This document shows, one piece after another, positions 9,266 through 19,700 of a stretch of DNA of 20,731 nt. Source of the stretch: Saccoglossus kowalevskii (lineage: Eukaryota; Hemichordata; Enteropneusta; Harrimaniidae). Both the position numbers and the translations under genes were made by a program. The stretch is from the NCBI RefSeq assembly GCF_000003605.2, contig NW_003155122.1, positions 1 through 20,731 of the forward strand, in the 5' to 3' direction. Position 1 is the stretch's first letter. Each line of letters begins with the position of its first letter. The notes below the pieces were generated by a model. It was not told where the DNA came from. It did no database searches and was given only the letters and a program-made list of their open reading frames with translations.

Positions 9266-10551
9266 CCTATGTATTAATGACACTTTGTACAACAGTACTC
9301 GGCTCACGGTGTAAATTTAAAGGCTTAGCCACCTATGTATTAATGTCACTTTGTACTAGAGTACATGTACTTGGCTCACGCTGTAAATTTAGAGGCTTAG
9401 CCACCTATGTATTAATGTCACATTGTACTACAGTACTTGGCTCACGGTGTAAATTTAGAGGCCTAGCCACCTATGTATTAAGGTCACTTTGTACTACAGT
9501 ACTTGGCTCACGGTGTAAATTTAGAGGTGTAGCCACCTATGTATTAATGTCACTTTGTACTACAGTACTCGGCTCACGGTGTAAATTTAGAGGCTTAGCC
9601 ACATATGTATTAATGTCACTTTGTACTACAGTACTTGGCTCACGGTGTAAATTTAGAGGTTTAGCCACCTATGTATTAATGTCACTTTGTACTAGAGTAC
9701 ATGTACTTGGCTCACGCTGTAAATTTAGAGGCTTAGCCACCTATGTATTAATGTCACATTGTACTACAGTACTTGGCTCACGGTGTATATTTAGAGGCCT
9801 AGCCACCTATGTATTAAGGTCACTTTGTACTACAGTACTTGGCTCACGGTGTAAATTTAGAGGTGTAGCCACCTATGTATTAATGTCACTTTGTACTACA
9901 GTACTCGGCTCACGGTGTAAATTTAGAGGCTTAGCCACATATGTATTAATGTCACTTTGTACTACAGTACTTGGCTCACGGTGTAAATTTAGAGGTTTAG
10001 CCACCTATGTATTAATGTCACTTTGTACTACAGTACTCGGCTCACGGTGTAAATTTAGAGACTTAGCCACCTATGTATTAATGTCACTTTGTACTACAGT
10101 ACTTGGCCCACGGTGTAAATTTAGAGGCTTAGCCACCTTTGTATTAATGTCACTTTGTACAACAGTACTTGGCTCATGGTGTAAATTTAGAGGCTTAGCC
10201 ACCTATGTATTAATGCCACTTTGTACTACAGTATTTGGCTCACGCTGTAGATTTAGAGGCTTAGCCACCTATGTATTAATGTCACTTTGTACAACAGTAC
10301 TTGGCTCACGGTGTAAATTTAAAGGCTTAGCCACGGATGTATTAACGTCGACGTCACTTTGTACAGTACTTGGCTCACGCTGTAGATTTAGAGGCTTAAC
10401 CACTTATGTATTATTGACACTTTGTACAACAGTACTCGGCTCACGGTGTAAATTTAAAGGCTTAGCCACCTATGTATTAATGTCACTTTGTACTAGAGTA
10501 CATGTACTTGGCTCACGCTGTAAATTTAGAGGCTTAGCCACCTATGTATTA

Positions 10552-10947
10552 ATGTCACATTGTACTACAGTACTTGGCTCACGGTGTAAATTTAGAGGCC
10601 TAGCCACCTATGTATTAAGGTCACTTTGTACTACAGTACTTGGCTCACGGTGTAAATTTAGAGGTGTAGCCACCTATGTATTAATGTCACTTTGTACTAC
10701 AGTACTCGGCTCACGGTGTAAATTTAGAGGTGTAGCCACCTATGTATTAATGTCACATTGTACTACAGTACTTGGCTCACGGTGTAAATTTAGAGGCCTA
10801 GCCACCTATGTATTAAGGTCACTTTGTACTACAGTACTTGGCTCACGGTGTAAATTTAGAGGTGTAGCCACCTATGTATTAATGTCACTTTGTACTACAG
10901 TACTCGGCTCATGGTGTAAATTTAGAGGCTTAGCCACATATGTATTA
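10552..10947 (+). repeat. Local 198-bp (3-monomer) tandem duplication
   Basis: The triplet of marker monomers GTCACATTG, GAGGCCTAGCC with AGGTCAC, and GAGGTGTAGCC occurs at 10552 and again at 10750, exactly 198 bp apart, whereas other HOR2 modules have it once. The duplication is exactly three monomers long. The two copies are nearly identical, so it looks recent. Confidence 0.85.
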
Positions 10948-11429
10948 ATGTCACTTTGTACTACAGTACTTGGCTCACGGTGTAAATTTAGAGGTTTAGC
11001 CACCTATGTATTAATGTCACTTTGTACTACAGTACTCGGCTCACGGTGTAAATTTAGAGACTTAGCCACCTATGTATTAATGTCACTTTGTACTACAGTA
11101 CTTGGCCCACGGTGTAAATTTAGAGGCTTAGCCACCTATGTATTAATGTCACTTTGTACAACAGTACTTGGCTCATAGTGTAAATTTAGAGGCTTAGCCA
11201 CCTATGTATTAATGCCACTTTGTACTACAGTATTTGGCTCACGCTGTAGATTTAGAGGCTTAGCCACCTATGTATTAATGTCACTTTGTACAACAGTAAT
11301 TGGCTCACGGTGTAAATTTAAAGGCTTAGCCACGGATGTATTAACGTCGACGTCACTTTGTGCAGTACTTGGCTCACGCTGTAGATTTAGTGGCTTAACC
11401 ACTTATGTATTATTGACACTTTGTACAAC

Positions 11430-12776
11430 AGTACTCGGCTCACGGTGTAAATTTAGAGGCTTAGCCACCAATGTATTAATGTCACTTTGTACTACAGTAC
11501 TTGTCTCACGGTGTAAATTTAGAGGCTCAGCCACCTATGTATTATTGTCACTTTGTACAACAGTACTCGGCTCACTGTGTAAATTTAGAGGCTTAGCCAC
11601 CTATGTATTAATGTCACTTTGTACTACAGTACTTGGCTCATGGTGTAAATTTAGAGGCTTAGCCACCTATGTATTAATGACACTTTGTACAACAGTACTC
11701 GGCTCACGGTGTAAATTTAAAGGCTTAGCCACCTATGTATTAATGTCACTTTGTACTAGAGTACATGTACTTGGCTCACGCTGTAAATTTAGAAGCTTAG
11801 CCACCTATGTATTAATGTCACATTGTACTACAGTACTTGGCTCACGGTGTAAATTTAGAGGCCTAGCCACCTATGTATTAAGGTCACTTTGTACTACAGT
11901 ACTTGGCTCACGGTGTAAATTTAGAGGTGTAGCCACCTATGTATTAATGTCACTTTGTACTACAGTACTCGGCTCACGGTGTAAATTTAGAGGCTTAGCC
12001 ACATATGTATTAATGTCACTTTGTACTACAGTACTTGGCTCACGGTGTAAATTTAGAGGTTTAGCCACCTATGTATTAATGTCACTTTGTACTAGAGTAC
12101 ATGTACTTGGCTCACGCTGTAAAATTAGAGGCTTAGCCACCTATGTATTAATGTCACATTGTACTACAGTACTTGGCTCACGGTGTAAATTTAGAGGCCT
12201 AGCCACCTATGTATTAAGGTCACTTTGTACTACAGTACTTGGCTCACGGTGTAAATTTAGAGGTGTAGCCACCTATGTATTAATGTCACTTTGTACTACA
12301 GTACTCGGCTCACGGTGTAAATTTAGAGGCTTAGCCACATATGTATTAATGTCACTTTGTACTACAGTACTTGGCTCACGGTGTAAATTTAGAGGTTTAG
12401 CCACCTATGTATTAATGTCACTTTGTACTACAGTACTCGGCTCACGGTGTAAATTTAGAGACTTAGCCACCTATGTATTAATGTCACTTTGTACTACAAT
12501 ACTTGGCCCACGGTGTAAATTTAGAGGCTTAGCCACCTATGTATTAATGTCACTTTGTACAACAGTACTTGGCTCATGGTGTAAATTTAGAGGCTTAGCC
12601 ACCTATGTATTAATGCCACTTTGTACTACAGTATTTGGCTCACGCTGTAGATTTAGAGGCTTAGCCACCTATGTATTAATGTCACTTTGTACAACAGTAC
12701 TTGGCTCACGGTGTAAATTTAAAGGCTTAGCCACGGATGTATTAACGTCGACGTCACTTTGTACAGTACTTGGCCC
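11430..12776 (+). repeat. HOR2 2400-bp unit, second copy (partial)
   Basis: About 1346 bp is collinear with 9030-10376. Differences include CCACCAATG near 11468 (CCACCTATG in the first copy), GGCTCATGG near 11640, GAAGCTTAG near 11793 and TGTAAAATTAG near 12120. The CCACCAATG variant is shared with the corresponding place in the second HOR2 block (near 16414), linking that block to this copy at its 5' part. Confidence 0.85.
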
Positions 12777-13203
12777 ACGCTGTAAATTTAGAGGCTAAGC
12801 CATCGATGTACTAACGTCATTTTGTACTACAGTACTTGGCTAACGGTGTAAATTTAGAGGCTTAGCCACCTATGTAAAAATATCACTTTGTACTACAGTA
12901 CTTGGCTCAAGGTGTAAATTCAGAGCTTCAGCCACCTATGTATTAACGCCACTTTGTACTACAGTACTTGGCTCACGATATAAATTTAAAGGCTTAGCCA
13001 CCTATGTATTAATGGCACTTCATACTACAGTACTTGGCTCACGGTGTAAATTTAGAGGTTTAGCCACCTATGTATTAATGTCACATTGTACTACAGTACT
13101 CGCCTCACGGTGTAAATTTAGAGACTTAGCCACCTATGTATTAATGTCACTTTGTATTACAGTACTCGGCTCACGGTGTAAATTTAGAGGCTTATCCACC
13201 TAT

Positions 13204-14040
13204 GTATTATTGTACTTTGTACTACACTACTTGGCTAACGGTGTAAATTTAGGGGTTTAGCCACTCATGTATTAATGTCACTTTGTACTACAGTACTCGG
13301 ATCACGTTGTAAATTTAGAGGCTTAGCCACCTATGTATTAACCTCACTTTGTACAACAGTACTTGGTTCACGGTGTAAATTTAGAGGCTTAGCCACCTAT
13401 GTATTATTGTCACTTTGTACTACAGTACTTGGCTCACGCTGTAAATTTAGAGGCTTAGCCACGTATGTATTAATGTCACTTTGTACTACAGTACTTGGCT
13501 CACGCTGTAAATTTAGAGGTTTAGCCACCTATGTATTAATGTCACTTTGTACAACAGTAATTGGCTCACGCTGTAAATTTAGAAGCATAGCCGCCTATGT
13601 ATTAACATCACTTGTACAGTACTTGGCTCACGCTGTAAATTTAAAGGCTAAGCCACCGATGTATTAACGTCACTTTGTACTACAGTACTTGGCTCACGCT
13701 GTAATTTTAGAGGCTTAGCCACCTGTGTATTAATGTCACTTTGTACTACAGTACTTGGCTCACGCTGTAAATTTAGAGGTTTAGCCACCTATGTATTAAT
13801 GTCACTTTGTACAACAGTACTTGGCTCACGGAGTAAATTTAGAAGCATAGGAGCCTATGTATTAACATCACTTTGTACAGTACTTGGCTCACGCTGTAAA
13901 TATAGAGGCTAAGCCACCGATGTATTAACGTCACTGTGTACTACAGTACTTGGCTCACGCTGTAAATTTAGAGGCTTAGCTACTCATGTATTAATGTCAC
14001 TTTGTATTACAGTACTTGGCTCACGGTGTAAATTTAGAGG
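13204..14040 (+). repeat. Segmental duplication S1, right copy (partner about 4795-5632)
   Basis: This segment is collinear with the left copy at offset 8408, sharing its rare substitutions and the 1-bp deletion in ATCACTTGTACAG. The left junction, with HOR2, reads ATTATTGTACTTTG near 13206-13219, one base short of the ATTATTGTCACTTTG seen in the left copy. This may mark a breakpoint repaired with a small loss. After about 14040 the sequence continues with H3 monomers, whereas the left copy enters HOR1. Confidence 0.88.
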
Positions 14041-15480
14041 CTTAGCCACCTATGTATTAATGTCACTTTGTACTACAGTACTTGGCTAACGGTGAAAATT
14101 TAGGGGTTTAGCCACCTATGTATTAATGTCACTTTGTACTACACTACTTGGCTAACGGTGTAAATTTAGGGGTTTAGCCACTCATGTATTAATGTCACTT
14201 TGTACTACAGTACTCGGCTCACGGTGTAAATTTAGAGGCTTAGCCACCTATGTATTAACCTCACTTTGTACAACAGTACTTGGCTCTCGGTGTAAATTTA
14301 GAGGCTTAGCCACCTATGTATTATTGTCACTTTGTACTACAGTACTTGGCTCACGCTGTAAATGTAGAGGCTTAGCCACTCATGTATTAATGTCACTTTG
14401 TACTACAGTACTTGGCTCACGGTGTAAATTTAGAGGCTTAGCCACCTATGTATTAATGTCACTTTGTACTACAGTACTTGGCTAACGGTGTAAATTTAGG
14501 GGTTTAGCCACCTATGTATTAATGTCACTTTGTACTACACTACTTGGCTAACGGTGTAAATTTAGGGGTTTAGCCACTCATGTATTAATGTCACTTTGTA
14601 CTACAGTACTCGGCTGACGGCGTAAATTTAGAGGCTTAGCCACCTATGTATTAACCTCACTTTGTACAACAGTACTTGGCTCTCGGTGTAAATTTAGAGG
14701 CTTAGCCACCTATGTATTATTGTCACTTTGTACTACAGTACTTGGCTCACGCTGTAATTTTAGAGGCTTAGCCACCTGTGTATTAATGTCACTTTGTACT
14801 ACAGTACTTGGCTCACGCTGTAAATTTAGAGGTTTAGTCACCTATGTATTAATGTCACTTTGTACAACAGTACTTGGCTCACGCTGTAAATTTAGAAGCA
14901 TAGCCGCCTATGTATTCACTTTGTACTACAGTACTTGGCTAACGGTGTAAATTTAGGGGTTTAGCCACCTATGTATTAATGTCACTTTGTACACTACTTG
15001 GCTAACGGTGTAAATTTAGGGGTTTAGCCACTCATGTATTAATGTCACTTTGTACTACAGTACTCGGCTCACGGTGTAAATTTAGAGGCTTAGCCACCTA
15101 TGTATTAACCTCACTTTGTACAACAGTACTTGGCTCTCGGTGTAAATTTAGAGGCTTAGCCACCTATGTATTATTGTCACTTTGTACTACAGTACTTGGC
15201 TCACGCTGTATTTTTAGAGGCTTAGCCACCTGTGTATTAATGTCACTTTGTACTACAGTACTTGGCTCACGCTGTAAATTTAGAGGTTTAGCCACCTATG
15301 TATTAATGTCACTTTGTACAGCAGTACTTGGCTCACGCTGTAAATTTAGAAGCATAGTCGCCTATGTATTAACATCACTTTGTACAGTACTTGGCACACG
15401 CTGTAAATATAGAGGCTAAGCCACCGATGTATTAACGTCACTTTGTACTACAGTACTTGGCTCACGCTGTAAATTTAGAG
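13206..15480 (+). repeat. H3-type satellite block 2
   Basis: The GGCTAACGG/GGGG marker monomers recur at about 13226, 14151, 14547 and 15001. The last two spacings are 396 bp (6 monomers) and 454 bp (7 monomers minus 8). The 8-bp shortfall is explained by a 5-bp deletion near 14914 (ATGTATTCACTTTG) plus a 3-bp deletion near 14990 (GTACACTACTTGG). The left part is the distal copy of segmental duplication S1. The rare GGCTGACGGCG variant near 14613 recurs near 20624. Confidence 0.85.
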
Positions 15481-16226
15481 GCTTAGCCACCTATGTATTA
15501 ATATCACTTTGTACAACAGTACTCGGCTCACGTTGTAAATTTAGAGGTTTAGCCACCTATGTATTAATGACACTTTGTTCTACTGTACTCGGCTCATGGT
15601 GTAAATTTAGAGGTTTATCCACCTATGTATTAATGACACTTTGTACTACAGTACTTGGCCCACGGTGTAAATTTAGAGGTTTAGCCACCTATGTATTAAT
15701 GACACTTTGTACTACACTACTTGGCTAACGGTGTAAATTTAGGGGTTTAGCCACTCATGTATTAATGTCACTTTGTACTACAGTACTTGGCTCACGGTGT
15801 AAATTTAGAGGTTTAGCCACCTATGTATTAGTGTCACTTTGTACTACAGTACTTGGCTCACGGTGTAAATTTAGAGGTTTAGCCACTCATGTATTAATGT
15901 CACTTTGTATTACAGTACTCGGCTCACGGTGTAAATTTAGAGGCTTAGCCACCTATGTATTAATATCACTTTGTACAACAGTACTCGGCTCACGTTGTAA
16001 ATTTAGAGGTTTAGCCACCTATGTATTAATGACACTTTGTTCTACTGTACTCGGCTCATGGTGTAAATTTAGAGGTTTATCCACCTATGTATTAATGACA
16101 CTTTGTACTACAGTACTTGGCCCACGGTGTAAATTTAGAGGTTTAGCCACCTATGTATTAATGACACTTTGTACTACACTACTTGGCTAACGGTGTAAAT
16201 TTAGAGGTTTAGCCACTCATGTATTA
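15481..16226 (+). repeat. Mixed stretch with 462-bp (7-monomer) duplication
   Basis: The monomers from ATTAATATCAC at about 15497 to the GGCTAACGG monomer near 15722 reappear at about 15959-16190, 462 bp later. Shared rare features are GTTGTAAATT, TGTTCTACTGTAC, GGCTCATGG, GGTTTATCCACC and GGCCCACGG. Between them lie three common-type monomers. The second copy ends TTTAGAGGTTTAGCC where the first has TTTAGGGGTTTAGCC, and then leads into HOR2. Confidence 0.85.
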
Positions 16227-18890
16227 ATGTCACTTTGTATTACAGTACTCGGCTCACGGTGTAAATTTAGAAGCTTAGACACCTATGTATTAATGTCACT
16301 TTGTATTACAGTACTCGGCTCACGGTGTAAATTTAGAGGCTTATCCACCTATGTATTAATGTTACTTTGCACTACAGTACTCGGCTCACGGTGTAAATTT
16401 AGAGGCTTAGCCACCAATGTATTAATGTCACTTTGTACTACAGTACTTGTATCACGGTGTAAATTTAGAGGCTCAGCCACCTATGTATTATTGTCACTTT
16501 GTACAACAGTACTCGGCTCACTGTGTAAATTTAGAGGCTTAGCCACCTATGTATTAATGTCACTTTGTACTACAGTACTTGGCTCACGGTGTAAATTTAT
16601 AGGCTCAGCCACCTATGTATTAATGACACTTTGTACAACAGTACTCGGCTCACGGTGTAAATTTAAAGGCTTAGCCACCTATGTATTAATGTCACTTTGT
16701 ACTAGAGTACATGTACTTGGCTCACGCTGTAAATTTAGAGGCTTAGCCACCTATGTATTAATGTCACATTGTACTACAGTACTTGGCTCACGGTGTAAAT
16801 TTAGAGGCCTAGCCACCTATGTATTAAGGTCACTTTGTACTACAGTACTTGGCTCACGGTGTAAATTTAGAGGTGTAGCCACCTATGTATTAATGTCACT
16901 TTGTACTACAGTACTCGGCTCACGGTGTAAATTTAGAGGCTTATCCACATATGTATTAATGTCACTTTGTACTATAGTACTTGGCTCACGGTGTAAATTT
17001 AGAGGTTTAGCCACCTATGTATTAATGTCACTTTGTACTAGAGTACATGTACTTGGCTCACGCTGTAAATTTAGAGGCTTAGCCACCTATGTATTAATGT
17101 CACATTGTACTACAGTACTTGGCTCACGGTGTAAATTTAGAGGCCTAGCCACCTATGTATTAAGGTCACTTTGTACTACAGTACTTGGCTCACGGTGTAA
17201 ATTTAGAGGTGTAGCCACCTATGTATTAATGTCACTTTGTACTACAGTACTCGGCTCACGGTGTAAATTTAGAGGCTTAGCCACATATGTATTAATGTCA
17301 CTTTGTACTACAGTACTTGGCTCACGGTGTAAATTTAGAGGTTTAGCCACCTGTGTATTAATGTCACTTTGTACTACAGTACTCGGCTCACGGTGTAAAT
17401 TTAGAGACTTAGCCACCTATGTATTAATGTCACTTTGTACTACAGTACTTGGCCCACGGTGTAAATTTAGAGGCTTAGCCACTTATGTATTAATGTCACT
17501 TTGTACAACAGTACTTGGCTCATGGTGTAAATTTAGAGGCTTAGCCACCTATGTATTAATGCCACTTTGTACTACAGTATTTGGCTCACGCTGTAGATTT
17601 AGAGGCTTAGCCACCTATGTATTAATGTCACTTTGTACAACAGTACTTGGCTCACGCTGTAAATTTAAAGGCTTAGCCACGGATGTATTAACGTCGACGT
17701 CACTTTGTACAGTACTTGGCTCACGCTGTAGATTTAGAGGCTTAGCCACCTATGTATTATTGACACTTTGTACAACAGTACTCGGCTCACGGTGTAAATT
17801 TAAAGGCTTAGCCACCTATGTATTAATGTCACTTTGTACTAGAGTACATGTACTTGGCTCACGCTGTAAATTTAGAGGCTTAGCCACCTATGTATTAATG
17901 TCACATTGTACTACAGTACTTGGTTAACGGTGTAAATTTAGAGGCCTAGCCACCTATGTATTAAGGTCACTTTGTACTACAGTACTTGGCTCACGGTGTA
18001 AATTTAGAGGTGTAGCCACCTATGTATTAATGTCACTTTGTACTACAGTACTCGGCTCACGGTGCAAATTTAGAGGCTTAGCCACATATGTATTAATGTC
18101 ACTTTGTACTACAGTACTTGGCTCACGGTGTAAATTTAGAGGTTTAGCCACCTATGTATTAATGTCACTTTGTACTAGAGTACATGTACTTGGCTCACGC
18201 TGTAAATTTAGAGGCTTAGCCACCTATGTATTAATGTCACATTGTACTACAGTACTTGGCTCACGGTGTAAATTTAGAGGCCTAGCCACCTATGTATTAA
18301 GGTCACTTTGTACTACAGTACTTGGCTCACGGTGTAAATTTAGAGGTGTAGCCACCTATGTATTAATGTCACTTTGTACTACAGTACTCGGCTCACGGTG
18401 TAAATTTAGAGGCTTAGCCACATATGTATTAATGTCACTTTGTACTACAGTACTTGGCTCACGGTGTAAATTTAGAGGTTTAGCCACCTATGTATTAATT
18501 CAACTTTGTACTACAGTACTCGGCTCACGGTGTAAATTTAGAGACTTAGCCACCTATGTATTAATGTCACTTTGTACTACAATACTTGGCCCACGGTGTA
18601 AATTTAGAGGCTTAGCCACCTATGTATTAATGTCACTTTGTACAACAGTATTTGGCTCACGCTGTAGATTTAGAGGCTTAGCCACCTATGTATTAATGTC
18701 ACTTTGTACAACAGTACTTGGCTCACGGTGTAAATTTAAAGGCATAGCCACGGATGTATTAACGTCGACGTCAATTTGTACAGTACTTGGCTCATGGTGT
18801 AAATTTAGAGGTTTAGCCACTTATGTATTAATGACACTTTGTACTACAGTACTTGGTCCACGGTGTAAATTTAGAGGTTTAGCCACCTAT
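16227..18890 (+). repeat. HOR2 block 2
   Basis: From 16227 to about 17900 this block is collinear with 8881-10550 at a constant offset of 7346, about 1.7 kb without net indel. The GTACATGTAC insertions fall at 16707, 17043, 17844 and 18180, and ACGTCGACGT at 17691 and 18762. The second pass (17838 onward) repeats the 336-bp module and then lacks one monomer relative to the first pass (588 against 654 bp between marker insertions), a clean 66-bp deletion near 18650. A TAA stop variant (GGTTAACGG) occurs at about 17925; otherwise the repeat frame is open to 18923. Confidence 0.9.
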
Positions 18891-19189
18891 GTATTAATGT
18901 CACTTTGTACACTACTTGGCTAACGGTGTAAATTTAGGGGTTTAGCCACTTATGTATTAATGTCACTTTGAACTACAGTACTCGGCTCACGGTGTAAATT
19001 TAGAGGCTTAGCCACCTATGTATTAACCTCACTTTGTACAACAGTATTTGGTTCTCGGTGTAAATTTAGAGGCTTAGCCACCTATGTATTGTTGTCACTT
19101 TGTACTACAGTACTTGGCTCACGCTGTAATTTTAGAGGCTTAGCCGCCTGTGTATTAATGTCACTTTGTACTACAGTACTTGGCTCACG

Positions 19190-19700
19190 CTGTAAATTTA
19201 GAGGTTTAGCCACCTATGTATTAATGTCACATTGTACAGCAGTACTTGGCTCACGCTGTAAATTTAGAAGCATAGCCGCCTATGTATTAACATCACTTTG
19301 TACAGTACTTGGCTCACGCTGTAAATATAGAGGCTAAGCCACCGATGTATTAACGTCACTGTGTACTACAGTACTTGGCTCACGCTGTAAATTTAGAGGC
19401 TTAGCTACTCATGTATTAACGTCACTTTGTACTACAGTACTTGGCTCACGGTGTAAATTTAGAGGTTTAGCCACCTATGTATTAATGTCACATTGTACAG
19501 CAGTACTTGGCTCACGCTGTAAATTTAGAAGCATAGCCGCCTATGTATTAACATCACTTTGTACAGTACTTGGCTCACGCTGTAAATATAGAGGCTAAGC
19601 CACCGATGTATTAACGTCACTGTGTACTACAGTACTTGGCTCACGCTGTAAATTTAGAGGCTTAGCTACTCATGTATTAACGTCACTTTGTACTACAGTA
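19190..19700 (+). repeat. 261-bp tandem duplication (4 monomers minus 3 bp)
   Basis: The marker GTCACATTGTACAGCAG occurs at about 19225 and 19486, 261 bp apart. It is followed in both copies by GAAGCATAGCCGCC, the 3-bp-deleted GTACAGTAC monomer, AAATATAGAGG, GTCACTGTGTAC and GAGGCTTAGCTACTC. The copies are almost identical, indicating a recent local duplication by slippage or unequal exchange in monomer register. Confidence 0.88.

Larger units (their letters stand above)
9030..11429 (+). repeat. HOR2 2400-bp unit, first copy
   Basis: From about 9030 to 10376 this unit matches 11430-12776 base for base except for scattered substitutions, with no net length change. Its first part contains a 5-monomer submodule of 336 bp (330 + 6), starting at each ACTAGAGTACATGTAC site and repeated at 9355 and 9691. 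The rest (10376-11429) is a rearranged repeat of the same modules, including a local 198-bp duplication. Edges are approximate because all monomers are related. Confidence 0.85.
8683..12798 (+). other. Long open frame through HOR2 satellite (not called as a gene)
   Basis: One forward frame stays open for 4116 nt except for a single TAG at 11176-11178 (TCATAGTG where neighbours have TCACGGTG or TCATGGTG). Conceptual translation gives a 22-residue repeat with two cysteines per unit and a hydrophobic half, containing LATYVLMSLCTTVLG and SRCKFRG. The 66-bp period guarantees that any stop-free monomer gives a long frame. All indels in this block are +6 or -3. Against coding: no flanking unique exon, start context or domain is visible, and the same frame is broken repeatedly elsewhere by TAA variants (GGCTAACGG, GGCTAAGCC) and 1-bp indels. 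I consider it most likely fortuitous. Confidence 0.25.
8351..13205 (+). repeat. HOR2 block 1
   Basis: This block is defined by two 6-bp insertions in otherwise standard monomers: GTACATGTAC (at 9361, 9697, 10498, 11761 and 12097) and ACGTCGACGT (at 8415, 10345, 11344 and 12745). Other markers are GTCACATTG, AGGTCACTTTG with GAGGCCTAGCC, GAGGTGTAGCC, ATGCCACTTTG with CTGTAGATTTAG, and TTGTCTCACGG. The marker order repeats with a period of exactly 2400 bp. The outer ends of the block (about 8351-8760 and 12681-13090) are themselves duplicates at offset 4330, reduced to 4329 by a 1-bp insertion near 8430. A 1-bp deletion at about 13210 marks the junction with the next block. Confidence 0.9.
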
